A DNA stretch of 64,000 bases from Microcebus murinus (taxonomy: Eukaryota; Chordata; Mammalia; Primates; Cheirogaleidae). Below are positions 24,080-35,090 of this stretch, in pieces. The notes beneath the pieces are model-generated. The model saw only the letters and a program-made list of their open reading frames with translations, did no database searches and had not been told where the DNA came from. Made by a program: the position numbers and the translations under genes. Numbering within the stretch: position 1 is the first letter of the stretch; each line of letters starts with the position of its first letter. The DNA is taken from the NCBI RefSeq assembly GCF_040939455.1, contig NC_134110.1, positions 102,453,001 through 102,517,000 on the forward strand. The letters run 5' to 3'.

Positions 24080-24268
24080 ATCAAGAAGGGAGGAGGGGGA
24101 GGGTTAAAAACCTACCTATCAGGTACAATGAACAGTATTTGTGTGATGGGCACACTAATGGCCCTGATTTAAGCATCATAAAAGCTATCCATGTAATGAA
24201 AACATTTGTACCTGCTTAATGTTTTGAAATTTTAAAAATATGAGGTTTCCTATTTTAAAAAAAGTATT
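24080..24268 (+). mobile_element. L1 3' terminal fragment
   Basis: gaagggaggagggggagggt, aaaacctacctatcaggtac, aatgaacagtatttgtgtga, then gggcacactaatggccctga and an A-rich end are the last bases of an L1 3' UTR in sense. Compare 30568-30690, which is the same region of another copy. Confidence 0.8.
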
Positions 24269-24271
24269 CCA

Positions 24272-24617
24272 GGCTGGGTGCAGTGGCTCATGCCTGTAAT
24301 CAATTCTAGCACTCTGGGAGGCCAAGGCAGGAGGATTGCTTGAGATCAGGAGTTCGAAACCAGCCTGAGCAACAGTGAGACCCTGTCTCTACTGTACATA
24401 GAAAGAAATTAGCCAAAACAACTAAAAATAGAAAAAATTATCTGGATATAGTGGCTTGTGCCCTGGCGTGTGCCAGGTAGTCACAGCTACCTGGGAGGCT
24501 GAGGCAGGAGGATCACTTGAGCCCAGGAGTTTGAGGTTGCTATGAGCTAGGCTGATGCCATGACACTCTAGACCAGGCAAGAGAGTGAGACTCTGTCTCA
24601 AAAAAAAAAAAAAAAAT
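24272..24617 (+). mobile_element. Alu SINE
   Basis: Dimeric Alu with left arm ggctgggtgcagtggctcat, an enlarged linker containing agccaaaacaactaaaaata, right arm and A tail. It is moderately diverged. Small internal duplications (tgccctggcgtgtgcc) are visible in the right arm. Confidence 0.88.
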
Positions 24618-25449
24618 TCCTGTTCTGTTATTTTTATGTCCTTATTTGCTGTCTTTGGGGCACTTGCTTCCTAAATGCTGTCACCATTCTTTTGGTGGCG
24701 GTCTTACATGAAGTTGCTTATCTAGTTGTAGGCGTGCCATTTCAGGAGACCCTGGACTTTTATGAAGATTTTCTTTCAGGGAACGTGAGGCAGATGCCTG
24801 ATCTGCTCATCTTTCCTTCTTTTCCTCTGGAAGAGAAAGGGCAGGATCAGATGAGAATGAATACATCTGATTTGGAGAGAATGATGCCCAGTTTTCAGTC
24901 CTGGGCAACCTAGAACACTCCATTTGTAGTGGACATTATTCAAATTGATGAAGTAGCCAGTAACCCTTCAATGAGGTAGAATTGCTAAGAATTGCAATTT
25001 ATAAAATTCAGAATCAGGCAAAATGATTCCCAGTTGCCTTTTCTTAATGAAACTTTTAGTCTGCTTTATTAGGTCTGTCCAAATCTCATGTGTTCTACTT
25101 GAAAGTAACTTGTATTCCAGGCCAGGCACCTAGCATAGTGTTTGGCTTATGTTAGATGCCGCCATAATATATTGGGTGATTAGTGAATGAATGTCTTCAG
25201 TTTTGGAGGTCAGAAATTGTCATCTGGGATGTCATGCCTTCCCCTTCCCATATAACGAAGCTAATTCTAAGGTTTGACTATATTAGAATAGTTGACAGTA
25301 AGACTGGAATGACGGAACTAATCATTGTGATGGTAACATCTCCAGAGGAAATTGTAAGCTGATCTCCAGTTGATAAGTTGGATAGCTGGTTTTTCGTGAA
25401 TATGCACGATGTTGTCTGGTTCTTTTCCTTATATATGGGTTCAGTTGTT

Positions 25450-25726
25450 TTTGTTTGTTTGTTTGTTTGAGATAGAGTCTCATTCTCTTGCCTAGGCTAG
25501 AGTATCTTGTTGTCAGCTTAGCTCACAGTAACCTCAGACTTCTGGGCTCAAGCAGTCCTCCTGCCTCAGCTTCCCCAGTAGCTGGTACAGGCACACACCA
25601 CCATGCCCAGCTAATTTTTTTCTTTTTAGTTGCCCAGCTAATTTTTTCTATTTTTAGTAGAGACAGGGTCTCACTCTTGTTCAGGCTGGTCCTGACCTCA
25701 AGTGATCCTACCGCTTCAGCTTCCTG
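25450..25726 (-). mobile_element. Alu SINE, lacking its 5' end, with target-site duplication
   Basis: Reverse Alu from a (tttg)n tail to the left arm; the last tens of bases of the Alu 5' end are missing. The duplication atatgggttcagttgtt (25433-25449 and 25727-25743, 17 bp) shows it inserted already shortened. Confidence 0.88.
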
Positions 25727-26238
25727 ATATGGGTTCAGTTGTTATCCTTATATATCTGAAATTAAATGCAGTAGGGTCAGTATTTTTTAAAATACACCTT
25801 GCTTCTCCCCCTCACTTATACCTGACTGTCGACCAGAAGGGTCTAGGAGGAACAGATTTTCTTTCATGACATGAGATGTCCCCCCTCCCCCATGTAAAAT
25901 AATTCTTGCTACCTTATATCACTAGTTAAGAGTTCTGTAAATTCAGGGGAAGAGAAAAGAATACTGTGGGTCACCTGTCATAAGGAACCACTTCTCTGAA
26001 GTGGTAATATAACCATACTTGGACTTTTAAGGATGAGTAAAATTCAGATAAGAAAAGATGGTTGGAATTTTACCTGGCAGTAATACGTAAAGTGAGAGTA
26101 TAGGCTTCATATAAGGGAGTAGCTGGTGATACTTCTATAAAATAAACTGGGGTTGATTATGAAGTTCTTGAATGCTGGGATTTAAAGTCATAATTGCCAC
26201 TATTTTTAAAGCTTTACTCCTAGCATCATAAAGAAGTC

Positions 26239-26297
26239 TGAAGTACATTATTTTTTTTTTTTTAAACCCCACTTCTTTCAGCATGAAGTACATTATT
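26239..26297 (-). mobile_element. Micro-retroinsertion 1 (20 nt plus poly(A))
   Basis: The 14-bp direct repeat tgaagtacattatt (26239-26252 and 26284-26297) flanks an 11-base T-run and aaaccccacttctttcagca. On the minus strand this is a 20-nt tag, tgctgaaagaagtggggttt, followed by a poly(A) tail. This is the signature of LINE-1-driven insertion of a severely truncated RNA. The source is unknown. Confidence 0.7.
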
Positions 26298-26499
26298 GCT
26301 GTCCATCTCACCTACTCTGTAAAAGGTATCTTATCAGTTTATAGATTGTAAACTGATGCATAGAGGTTGTCTGAGCCCCACTGGGATAGATGGGATTCAG
26401 ATATTAATACAAGTAAATTTTGTTCCAAAGTCTGCCATTTTTTTTGTTAATCTAGCCCATGTAACAGTTGGCAGATCACATGCTTAGAGAGGCGGGCTG

Positions 26500-26750
26500 A
26501 TAATGCAATTAAATGAAACCATGTGGGCACTGAACCAGAGGTCACAGGAGAGTGATAACTGTAAAACAACAGAGCATGTTAGAGCATTGGTTTGTGTCCT
26601 ATAAGCAGTAGTAAGGTGCTGCGGAAGATATTTTAGGAGGGAAGCAGCCTGGCTGGCTACAGTGGTTGTAACTAACTGGTAGGCATTGTTCAGGAAGGGT
26701 TGGAGCAGGATAGAAATTTAAAGATGGAAGATTTTGCAAGCTTTAAGGAT
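26500..26750. repeat. Ancient repeat-like patch
   Basis: Text such as gcagcctggctggctacagt and aggaagggttggagcaggat loosely follows the same unassigned old repeat as at 21980 and 56890. This is a weak call. Confidence 0.3.
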
Positions 26751-26869
26751 TATGTCATTGGAAAATGAGGAGTTGGATTATTATCAAAGAAAAAAATAGT
26801 AGGATTTGGACAGACATAACTGAAGTTTGGGATAGAGTTTGGGATAGTAGGAGAATGATAGTTGTCAAA

Positions 26870-26870
<1 letters not shown>

Positions 26871-26918
<48 letters not shown>

Positions 26919-26935
26919 TATATAATTATATATAA
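26871..26935. repeat. (TG)n(TA)n(CA)n microsatellite
   Basis: TG repeats, then TA repeats, then CA repeats. 26879-26918 is a perfect 40-bp palindrome. It runs directly into an Alu right arm, so it probably grew from the TA-containing linker of a lemur Alu. Confidence 0.9.
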
Positions 26936-27105
26936 AATTAGCCAGCATGGTGGCGCATGCCTGTAGTCCCAGCTACTCGGGAGGCTGAGGCAGGAGGATT
27001 GTTTGAGCCCAGGAGTTTGAGGTTGCTGTGAGCTAGGCTGACACCACGGCACTCTAGCCCAGACAACACAGTGAGATTCTGGCTCAAAACAAACAAACAA
27101 AAAAC
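26936..27105 (+). mobile_element. Alu right arm
   Basis: aaaattagccagcatggtgg through cagtgagattctggctcaaa and an (aaac)n tail. The left arm is absent and replaced by the microsatellite. Confidence 0.85.
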
Positions 27106-27109
27106 ACTG

Positions 27110-27587
27110 GATGTATACCTTTGTATTTTTGTCTCATTTTTTACTTTGAATACATTCCCAGAAGTAGACTTGCAGGTTTGCAGATTTTAAATTTTGGCAC
27201 ATTGCCAGATGAAATCTTCTTAAAGATTATACCAATTTATATTTTTGTCAGAAGTTTTCCAGTGGGCACACTGTTATCTTGTCAATACTTAGTACTCATT
27301 TTAATCATTAGTAGCTATCTGAAGGGTAAAAAACTTGTTTTTTTTTTTTTTTAGTTCTCATTTTTTAGTAAATAATATGTTCCTCCAGACAGTATATACT
27401 ATGGAGAACCATTAGTCGTAATACTAATACCATTGCTTGAAAAGTTTATCCCTTCCCCCAATTTGAAATTCTGCCATTATGGTATATCTGTGTGTGCATA
27501 TATAAAGATATATTTGGATCTGTTCTGTTTCATACCTTATCTGTTTATTAATGCACCACAGTCCCACAGTGTTAACTACTATGAGTT
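27110..27587 (-). mobile_element. Old L1 fragment
   Basis: Reverse-strand L1M text: attcccagaagtagacttgc, ttgccagatgaaatcttctt, agttttccagtgggcacact, and later tggatctgttctgtttcata with atgcaccacagtcccacagt. It is diverged, with small interruptions. Confidence 0.55.
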
Positions 27588-27659
27588 TGTTTGATATGTT
27601 TTTTTTTTTTTTTACTTCTTTTCTGCCCAGAGAACATGACACTATGTTTGATATGTTTT
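27588..27659 (-). mobile_element. Micro-retroinsertion 2 (31 nt plus poly(A))
   Basis: The 15-bp direct repeat tgtttgatatgtttt (27588-27602 and 27645-27659) encloses an 11-base T-run and a 31-nt unique stretch (27614-27644; key text ttctgcccagagaacatgac). It has the same architecture as the insertions at 26239 and 50501. The source RNA is not recognised. Confidence 0.7.
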
Positions 27660-28564
27660 AACAGTTCTTTTCTACCATGTCTCAATATATATTGTAGGCA
27701 CGTAGTAGTTATTGTCTCAGTGGGCAGAAACTAAAGCCCTTGTTTAAGCACAGGGTCAAATGATTTTAAGAAAATCTTGTGTCAATTGTTGAATTACTAA
27801 CCTGTTACTTTTAAAAATTGTTTTGTGTTAACTTGTGTAATATTAAATATGGTTTGGTTTATAAAAGATAAGATTTATATAAAATGAGCATCATGTCAAA
27901 TTTTAGAAATCCTATTTGGTAAAAAGTAATAGTACTAGGCTTTTATAAGACTAATAAAGCTAATTTTTTTAAACACATAAAGCAAGGAAAAAAATTCTTA
28001 TTCCTTCAATAACAGTTAATTCCTATGCTTGTACCTTACAATTACATACAATAACTACTTCTAGATCATGAAGATTCAACTCATTAGTGGAATTAATGGA
28101 TTTTACGTAAGTTAAGGGAAAATGTACATAATGAGCAAGCCCAGAGTTCCACATTGACAAGAGGATTGGCTTTTTAAAATGATCATTTCCTTAAAAGAAA
28201 TTAGTGGTTTACTATGTTTGTCCTCTTAAGTTTTTTAGTAATGTGTGATCATTGCAGGTAAATTTGAGTTGGAACTTGATTTTACATAGCCTTTTTGGGG
28301 GGGGAGGAGTGGAGGGGAATGAGTTTGTATCCATTCCTTCTCAGTATAACTTTTGCATACCTCTTCTTATTTAATATTGTAATGTGCATTTTATGTGATT
28401 GAGCTTTTAGAAGGCAGATAACATATATGTTTATCTCTTTGGACACTGGCCCACAAATTAAGTTTTTAAAATTAATATTTGTTCCAATGGATGTATGTTA
28501 GAATTGGGTTTGATGCATAATTTGACTGTGTGTAATTTTATAGAAGGTTGAAAGAATCATCTAG

Positions 28565-28695
28565 TGTACCCCTTTTTTTCAGATGAGGAGACTGAGATTT
28601 GGAAAAATTGGATAACTTAAGGTCACAGGACTAAAGGTGTGAAGCTAGTTTAGTCCTAAAACCCAGATTTCTTTCTTCTGCCCAAGTATGTACCC
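28565..28695 (-). repeat. MIR SINE fragment
   Basis: ttcagatgaggagactgaga, ataacttaaggtcacaggac, then cctaaaacccagatttcttt is the reverse MIR core and head. Old and partial. Confidence 0.6.
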
Positions 28696-29427
28696 TTCTT
28701 GCTTAATGTTTTAAATGATTATTACATACAAAGCAGAGAATTCAGCTTTGTTGAATCATCTTATTTTGATATCAAGCATATGGGAATATGTACATAGACT
28801 ATATATTGTGGTAAATAAGTGGAGGCAGTGTTCCTCTTTGAGTCACTGTCTTTTTGATTTCAGTTTTGGTTCTCATTGTAGTCTTTTCCATAGTTTTGAC
28901 CTCAAACATTTATTGGCTGTCCACTGTCTCTAGGTATTATGTTATATGTTAAGTATTGTGGTGTTTCAAGGAGAGGCATAAGATAGGTCCAAGTTTTCTT
29001 TAGCTGTTTAAAATACAGTTGAGGCAATGTAAGGTATTTGGCAAGTGTCAAAAAAAAAAGTGTAGCAGGGTATTTATTTATGTTTTGAATAGAAACACTG
29101 TTATGTGATTAGTTGGAATTTGAAGTCTGAGCAGTAAATGCTTCAGGAACAGATCATTGACAGCCAGTACATTGGAAAAGACTTTATGACAGAATATTTG
29201 TGAGTTCTTGGTTATAAAATGGAAGCTATGGAATGAGATGAATTAGAGGCACAAAAAACCAAGGCTCATTGTTCATATCAAGAGATCAGTTTAAATGATT
29301 TGAAGCATTATGTACTTTAGTAAAACAAGGGAAACAGTGGAGTGTCAGTCTAAGGAGCTTAATCGAGTGGATGTTAGGAAGCATTTTTAGTTGGAGAAGT
29401 AAAGTAACATTAAAAGAGGACTTAACA

Positions 29428-29545
29428 GGCTAGGCATGGTGGCTCATTCCTGTAATCCTAGCAATTTGGGAGGCTAAAGTGATAGAATCACTTAGAGTTC
29501 AAGAGCAGCCTGCTCAACACAGCCATGACCCTGTCACTAAAAAAA
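29428..29545 (+). mobile_element. Alu left monomer
   Basis: ggctaggcatggtggctcat, tcctgtaatcctagcaattt, then caagagcagcctgctcaaca and a short A tail. A single arm, next to a 3' L1. Confidence 0.75.
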
Positions 29546-29549
29546 GTTA

Positions 29550-30690
29550 GAAATGAGGAGAAAATATTCATAAGCTGTACATACAATAAAGGACTAATTC
29601 TAATAACCAGAATCTACAAAGAACTCAAATCAGCAAGAAAAAAAATTAACCCCATGAAAAAGTGGGCAAAAGACATGAACAGAAGCTTCTCAAAAGAAGA
29701 TACACTAATGGCCAACAAACATATGAAAAAATGCTCATTGTCACTAATTATCAGGGAAATGCAAGTTAAAACCACAATGATATATCACCGTACCCCAGTC
29801 AGAATGGCTTTATTAAAAAGTCCAAAAACAATAGATGCTAGCATGGATTCAGAGAGAAAGGAATGATTGTACACTGTTAATGGGACTGAAAATTAGTACA
29901 ACCTCTATGGAAAACAATATAGACATTCTTCAAAGAACTAAAAAGTTGACCTACCATTTGATCCAGCAATACCACTTCTGACTATTTACCCAAAGAAAAG
30001 GAAGTGATTTTTTTTTTTTAATTATTTTTTTTTATTTTGGCATATTATGGGGGTACAGATTTTAAGGTTTCAATAAATGCCCATTTCCCCCCCTCCCCCC
30101 AAAAGTCTGAGTCTCCATCATGACCATCCCCCAGATGGTGCACATCTCACTCACTATGTATGTATATACCCGCCCCCCTCCCACCTGCCCAATACCCTAT
30201 TACTGTAGCACCTATGTGTCCACTTAGGTGCTACTCAGAAAGGAAGTGATTTTATCAAAAAGGCACCTGCACTCGAATGTTTATTGCAGCACAATTCACA
30301 ATTGCAAAGATGTGACATAAACCCAAGTGCCCATCAATTCATGAGTGGATTAACAAAATGTGGTATATGTATACCATGGAATACTACTCAGCCATGAAGA
30401 AGGATGAATTAATTGCTTTTGCAAGAATTTGAATGGAACTGGAGACCATTATGTTAAGCGAACTATCTAAAGAATGGAAAAACAAATACCACATATACTA
30501 TTATATTGGGACTAATTGATAAGTACACATGTGCATATAGGGAAGTAAAACTCAATGGAAAATCAAGGGGGAGGAATGGGTGAGTGAAAACCTACCTAAC
30601 GGGTACAATGAACACTATCTGGGTGAGTGGCACACTCTTACCCCGACTCTAGCATTACAAAAACAATCCAGAAACATTTATATCTCTGTG
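29550..30690 (+). mobile_element. L1 3' end in sense, split by a younger L1
   Basis: The end of ORF2 and the 3' UTR of an L1. The frame at 29525-29866 reads the ORF2 C-terminal region ([20 protein letters not shown], then [20 protein letters not shown]) with changes. DNA text continues with tttgatccagcaataccact, is broken by a second L1 at 30011-30238, and resumes with gcacctgcactcgaatgttt and actactcagccatgaagaag, ending near acaatccagaaacattt. It is not able to move: it lacks everything upstream and has frame damage. Confidence 0.9.
30011..30238 (-). mobile_element. Young lemur L1 3' end nested in older L1, with target-site duplication
   Basis: A T-run is followed by ttggcatattatgggggtac, the same 3' UTR seen at 1-75, up to cttaggtgctactca. 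Duplications aaaggaagtgattt lie at 29997-30010 and 30239-30252. The 5'-truncated insert is about 228 bp. The pure T-run and exact duplication mark it as recent. Confidence 0.92.
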
Positions 30691-30701
30691 ATACTTGGGG
30701 A

Positions 30702-30881
30702 GGGGGGAGCCGAGTGTGGTGGTGCACACCTGTAATCCTCACAACGTGTGAGGCTACGGTGGGAGGATTGCTTGAGGCCAGGACTTTGAGGCTGCAGTGA
30801 GCTATGATTGTGCCACTCACTGCACTCCGGCCTGGACGACAATGACAGAGTGAGCCCTCATCTCAAAAAGAAAAAAAAAAG
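30702..30881 (+). mobile_element. Alu monomer, right-arm type
   Basis: gagccgagtgtggtggtgca, then cctgtaatcctcacaacgtg, gctgcagtgagctatgattg, ccactcactgcactccggcc and an A-rich tail. It is one arm with the insert typical of the Alu right arm, as in fossil FRAM-like monomers. Confidence 0.75.
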
Positions 30882-31384
30882 AAGACCAAAGATTGTTGAG
30901 TTGTTGTTATCTTCCAAGATGAATTTTAGATGGAATCTGCACAAAGGAAGAGCTCAGGTAATTGTCAGAGCCTAGGTGTGTAGCAGTAAGCACTGAATTA
31001 GATTGCTTAATGGAAATAAAGTGGAAGAGAGGATACAGAGACTTAGTAGTTGTTCATGTAGAAGCAGGGAGTACTTATTACCATAGGATGTTAAATTCAA
31101 CCAAGATTATTACGTGTTTTTGTTTTTTTTTTTTTAAATATAAGAGCCTTGGAGTACGTTGGTTAAAGAGGCTGCCAAGAGTTAGCTACTTGAATAACAG
31201 TTATCTCTCTGTTACTATTAGAACTCTGCTTTCTCACTTTCATAGAGTACTGCTAGTAGCATCCTAAAAGTATTTATACATTTGCTTGTGAAACTCTGTT
31301 CAATCAACAGGTGCTTTTGAGTGTTTTGTGTTAGGTCACAGAGTTAGTTCTTGTCCCTAGATCACATTTTTGGATTTTTTACTG

Positions 31385-31490
31385 TGAAGTTGGCATTGTG
31401 CTAAATAAGCTCTCATTTTCTACTTCAGCCATATGAGGTGGGTATTATTAACATCCCCATTTACAGATAGGGGAATGGAAATTTACACAT
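31385..31490 (-). repeat. MIR SINE fragment
   Basis: ttggcattgtgctaaataag, then catatgaggtgggtattatt and catccccatttacagatagg is the reverse MIR core. Confidence 0.65.
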
Positions 31491-32884
31491 GTGTACTGAT
31501 GAGGAAGAGTTTTTAATTGTAATTTATATTTTTTCCTTGATAATAAAGCCGTGTGGCTCATGGATCAGCTGAGGAAGGTGCAGTTCAATAAAATTTTATA
31601 ACGTTGACTTAGATTACACAAAATTTGTCTTTATATACCTTATGGCATTTCTTTTAATAAGAGAATTTGCAGCATTAGTGTGAATGTATGTATTTCATTC
31701 AGCCTGTTGTCCAGAGTATTCAATTAATTTATAAACTATACTTTTTAATTAAAATCTGATAATCTTTTATTTTGCTTACACAAAAATTCATATTTCCATT
31801 CCCTTACTGTGTCCAGTCTGTGAAATGTGAAAAAAATGAAATAAAATCTTTCCTGTACCAAACACATTTACCTTGCTGTGAAACTATTACATGACCCTAA
31901 ATATTACATGACCCTCTAAAAATCAGTAATCCAGAATTGGAATAGCAGCTTAAGATAGAAATAGAACTTTTTTAAAAAGAAGATTTTAGTGGTATAGGAA
32001 TTAAGGTAAAGAGGCAGCTTTATGAAGAGATTTAGGTGATAGAAAAGTGACTGTGTATAAAAATGAGATGATATCTTGTTTGACTGGGACAGAGTGCTCA
32101 TTATGTGAGAGAGTAATGCAACTCTTTACCCATTTACTGTTAGTATTACAGATCTGGCCTTTCACATATTGTTAAGACTGTACAGCCCTTCAAGAAAGAC
32201 CAGGTTTGTCTGTTTCCCTAAATAGCTGGCTTGAGAGCCTTATATATACAATTTACCTTATGTATGAGAGGTAACGAGAGAAACTTGAGTACCTAGGTAT
32301 CTTGGGTGTCATCTAGGACAGGTCCAAGAAAATCCAATTCAAGTAAACATTTCATTTTTCATATTTATGGTGGGGCTTGATCACACATTGGTTTTATGGC
32401 TGACTTTCCTGGAGGTCAGACTAATCTGTTCCGGTCTCCAGTTCCTCTGGAAATAGGAACTGAACTGATACATGTGTCCAGAAGCCCCTATCATTGTCCA
32501 TGGCTAAAGCTCCCAGACAGACAGAGACAATCCTGTCTTTCAAGACATTTCCAAGGGCCTTGAGATCACCTCCCAATAGCAGAGGGCAAAGGCCAGACCT
32601 TCTTTGGATAAAGATAATTCTTCACTACTTGGAGTGCCATGGGTATTGAAGGCTGTATTTAAGGCAGGTTGTCACTGGCTCTTTTTCAGTGGAACTGTGA
32701 AATATATATTAATAATTTATGAAAGGGAAAAATTTCTTGCTTATACTAATTTCTAAAGTAGTTTTTACTTTTTTATACATTTTATTTCCTTTGGGTTGAA
32801 AATCTTGGAATCTTAGATTAAAAATCTTGCTTGTTTGATAGGTGAAAAATAATGTCTTCCTTTTAGATTTGTATTGCTTTGATT

Positions 32885-33060
32885 ACTGAAGAAGTTTCAA
32901 ATATTTCTACATTTGTTAACCATTTGAATTACCTGCTCATGCTCTTTGCCTCTTTGTGTATTGTGGGTCTTTGTGATTTTTAAATAATTCTTAGGAACGC
33001 TTTTTTAACAGCAAATAATAACCGTTAGTTGTTATAATATTGTCATTCCTCACCAGTTTT
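32885..33060 (-). mobile_element. Old L1 fragment
   Basis: gattactgaagaagtttcaa, then ttgttaaccatttgaattac and tttgcctctttgtgtattgt follow reverse-strand L1M 3' UTR text. Short and diverged. Confidence 0.5.
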
Positions 33061-33950
33061 AAGGAGAAAGGAAAGTCACATCTTTGCAAATTAAGTGATG
33101 GGAGGCAGGTAATGGAAAACAACTCCTTTTTTTTTTTAATTTTTATTTTCCTACCCTTTCCCACATAAGCCAGAGAGAGAATCAGTCATTTTTGTGATCA
33201 GTCCCTAGTCTGTTCTCTGCTAGAAAGAAAACTGGGAAATTGGGCTCTCTTGTAGGGGACTTTGCTGTTGTTGGGTTCATTTCCATTTCGTGGTAATGTT
33301 GTGAATGGCCTGGGTTTACCAGGGGGCTTCAGTCCTTGGCTACTAGATGCCTGGTAGTAACTGAGGTATGTGCAGCTGTCACTGAAGTGGCTACAGTTGC
33401 TCAAGCTTTAAAGGAGTCACATACTTTCTCTGCAAAGACCAGATAGTTAAGTATCTTAGTCTTTGCTGTCCAAGAGGCAAAATCAAGGCTATTATGTAGA
33501 TGCTTATATAGCAAGAGAGAAAATGCCTGCCCTGTCCCACATTTCTGGTGTGGGCCACCCAGGGTATGGTGGGCATGCTTTGCGCCCAGTTGTCATGAGT
33601 TTGAGACTTACTCTGGATCCTTAGGGACCACCTGAGGGGGATGGGCCTGGCAGCCTTGGAGTGGAGGCCAACACCATTTTATTTTCTGCCCAGAGAATAG
33701 ATACTGAATCATGCTTCGCTTCTTCCTGAAAGCCTAGAATTTCAGACTGCCAAGATGACCAGGAAGAATTTCTAGTCCCTGCTACATGCCAAGAGTCACC
33801 TTTTCATTTATGAACCAAAAAAATCTTGTTTTCCCAGGATCTGGGTCCATGCCATTTCTTGGATGGTGACTTTCCTTTAGTCGAAAACTTTACCTTGTCA
33901 CATTTCTAAGTGTTTTGCCATCCCATTTTTCTAACCTAATAAGGAAAGGG

Positions 33951-34294
33951 TTTTTTTTGTTGTTGTTTTTTTTTTGAGACAGAGTCTCAGTTTGTTGGCC
34001 AGGCTAGAGTGAGTGCCATGGCATCAGCCTAGCTCACAGCAACCTCAAACTCCTGGGCTCAAGCAATCCTGCTGCCTCAGCCTCCTGAGTAGCTGGGACT
34101 ACAGGCATGCGGCACCATGCCTGGATAATTTTTTCTATATATATGTTAGTTGGCCAATTAATTTATTTCTATTTATAGTAGAGACGGGGTCTCACTCTTG
34201 CTCAGGCTGGTTTCGAACTCCTGACCTTGAGCAATCCGCCCACCTCGGCCTCCCAGAGTGCTAGGATTACAGGCGTGAGCCACTGCACCCGGCC
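33951..34294 (-). mobile_element. Full-length lemur-type Alu (reverse)
   Basis: T-run tail, right arm, linker tatatatatgttagttggcc, left arm, and the 5' end gcacccggcc at 34294. The frame at 34013-34264 is Alu-encoded chance. I did not find a clean target duplication. Confidence 0.9.
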
Positions 34295-34879
34295 TGGTAT
34301 TGGTTTTAGAAAAGTGAATATTTGAAAATGATCACATGGAGGGGAAAATTACGAGGCAAAAAAAATTGTTGGGATTTCTAAAGGAACAGTAAAATGCCAA
34401 GTCATAGAATCAGCTTTCTACATGTGATTAAATGTAAGGGATCTTAGTATTTTAGTAAAAGATGAACTTCTTTGAGCCATAGTTTTGTCATTTCAGTAAT
34501 GTTGGTAATACTAACTTTTGTCACAGTAGGATTTGTGAGAATATTGTGTACTTGGTATAGTCCATACTTGTTCCAATCAATAGTAGGTATTGCTATTCCA
34601 ATACTATTATTATCTCTGAAGAATAAAACACAGTAAAGTGGAAGTATGTATTTTGAAATGTAGTTTTTGTTTTTACTTAAAAAAAATGCATTTTTTGTAA
34701 TTTTTTTTTCTTCCTGAAGTAGGTGTCATGGAGCTTGTACATAAATACAAAACTTAAAGGTTGCCCACTAGAATGTTACGCTCCACAAGATCAGGCAATT
34801 ATTTTCTATTGTATAGAAAATGCCTGAGAATAGATTATCATTAGGTGATATCTTTATTGAATAAACATAGCGAACGGAC

Positions 34880-35090
34880 CTGTGTTCAAGCCCCTGTATC
34901 TTTTGTTTACTAAGTTTCTTCCTTTAGCCAAGTTGAGTAACTTCCGACTCTTTTCCTGCATTTGCAAATGGAAACAATAATAACATGAATGTCTTACATG
35001 TTACGTAGATGAGGTGTGATGTATATAAAATTACTTAGTATAATGACTGGTATATAATGAATCACTCTAATAAGTGTTAGCAATGATTAT
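34880..35090 (+). repeat. MIR SINE fragment
   Basis: gtgttcaagcccctgtatct, gttgagtaacttccgactct, atttgcaaatggaaacaata, then attacttagtataatgactg fits the plus-strand MIR body and tail. Confidence 0.55.

Noticed and set aside
29525..29866. 113-codon plus-strand frame
   Set aside because: It is the decayed C-terminal part of L1 ORF2, reported as a mobile element and not as a gene.
27614..33700. Shared 14-mer ttctgcccagagaa at the micro-insertion (27620) and near 33683
   Set aside because: Too short, with no shared flanks. A common source is not supported.
33600..33830. Possible retroviral-like or conserved stretch in intron 1
   Set aside because: Less AT-rich than its surroundings but I could not match it to an LTR family or to a conserved element by eye.
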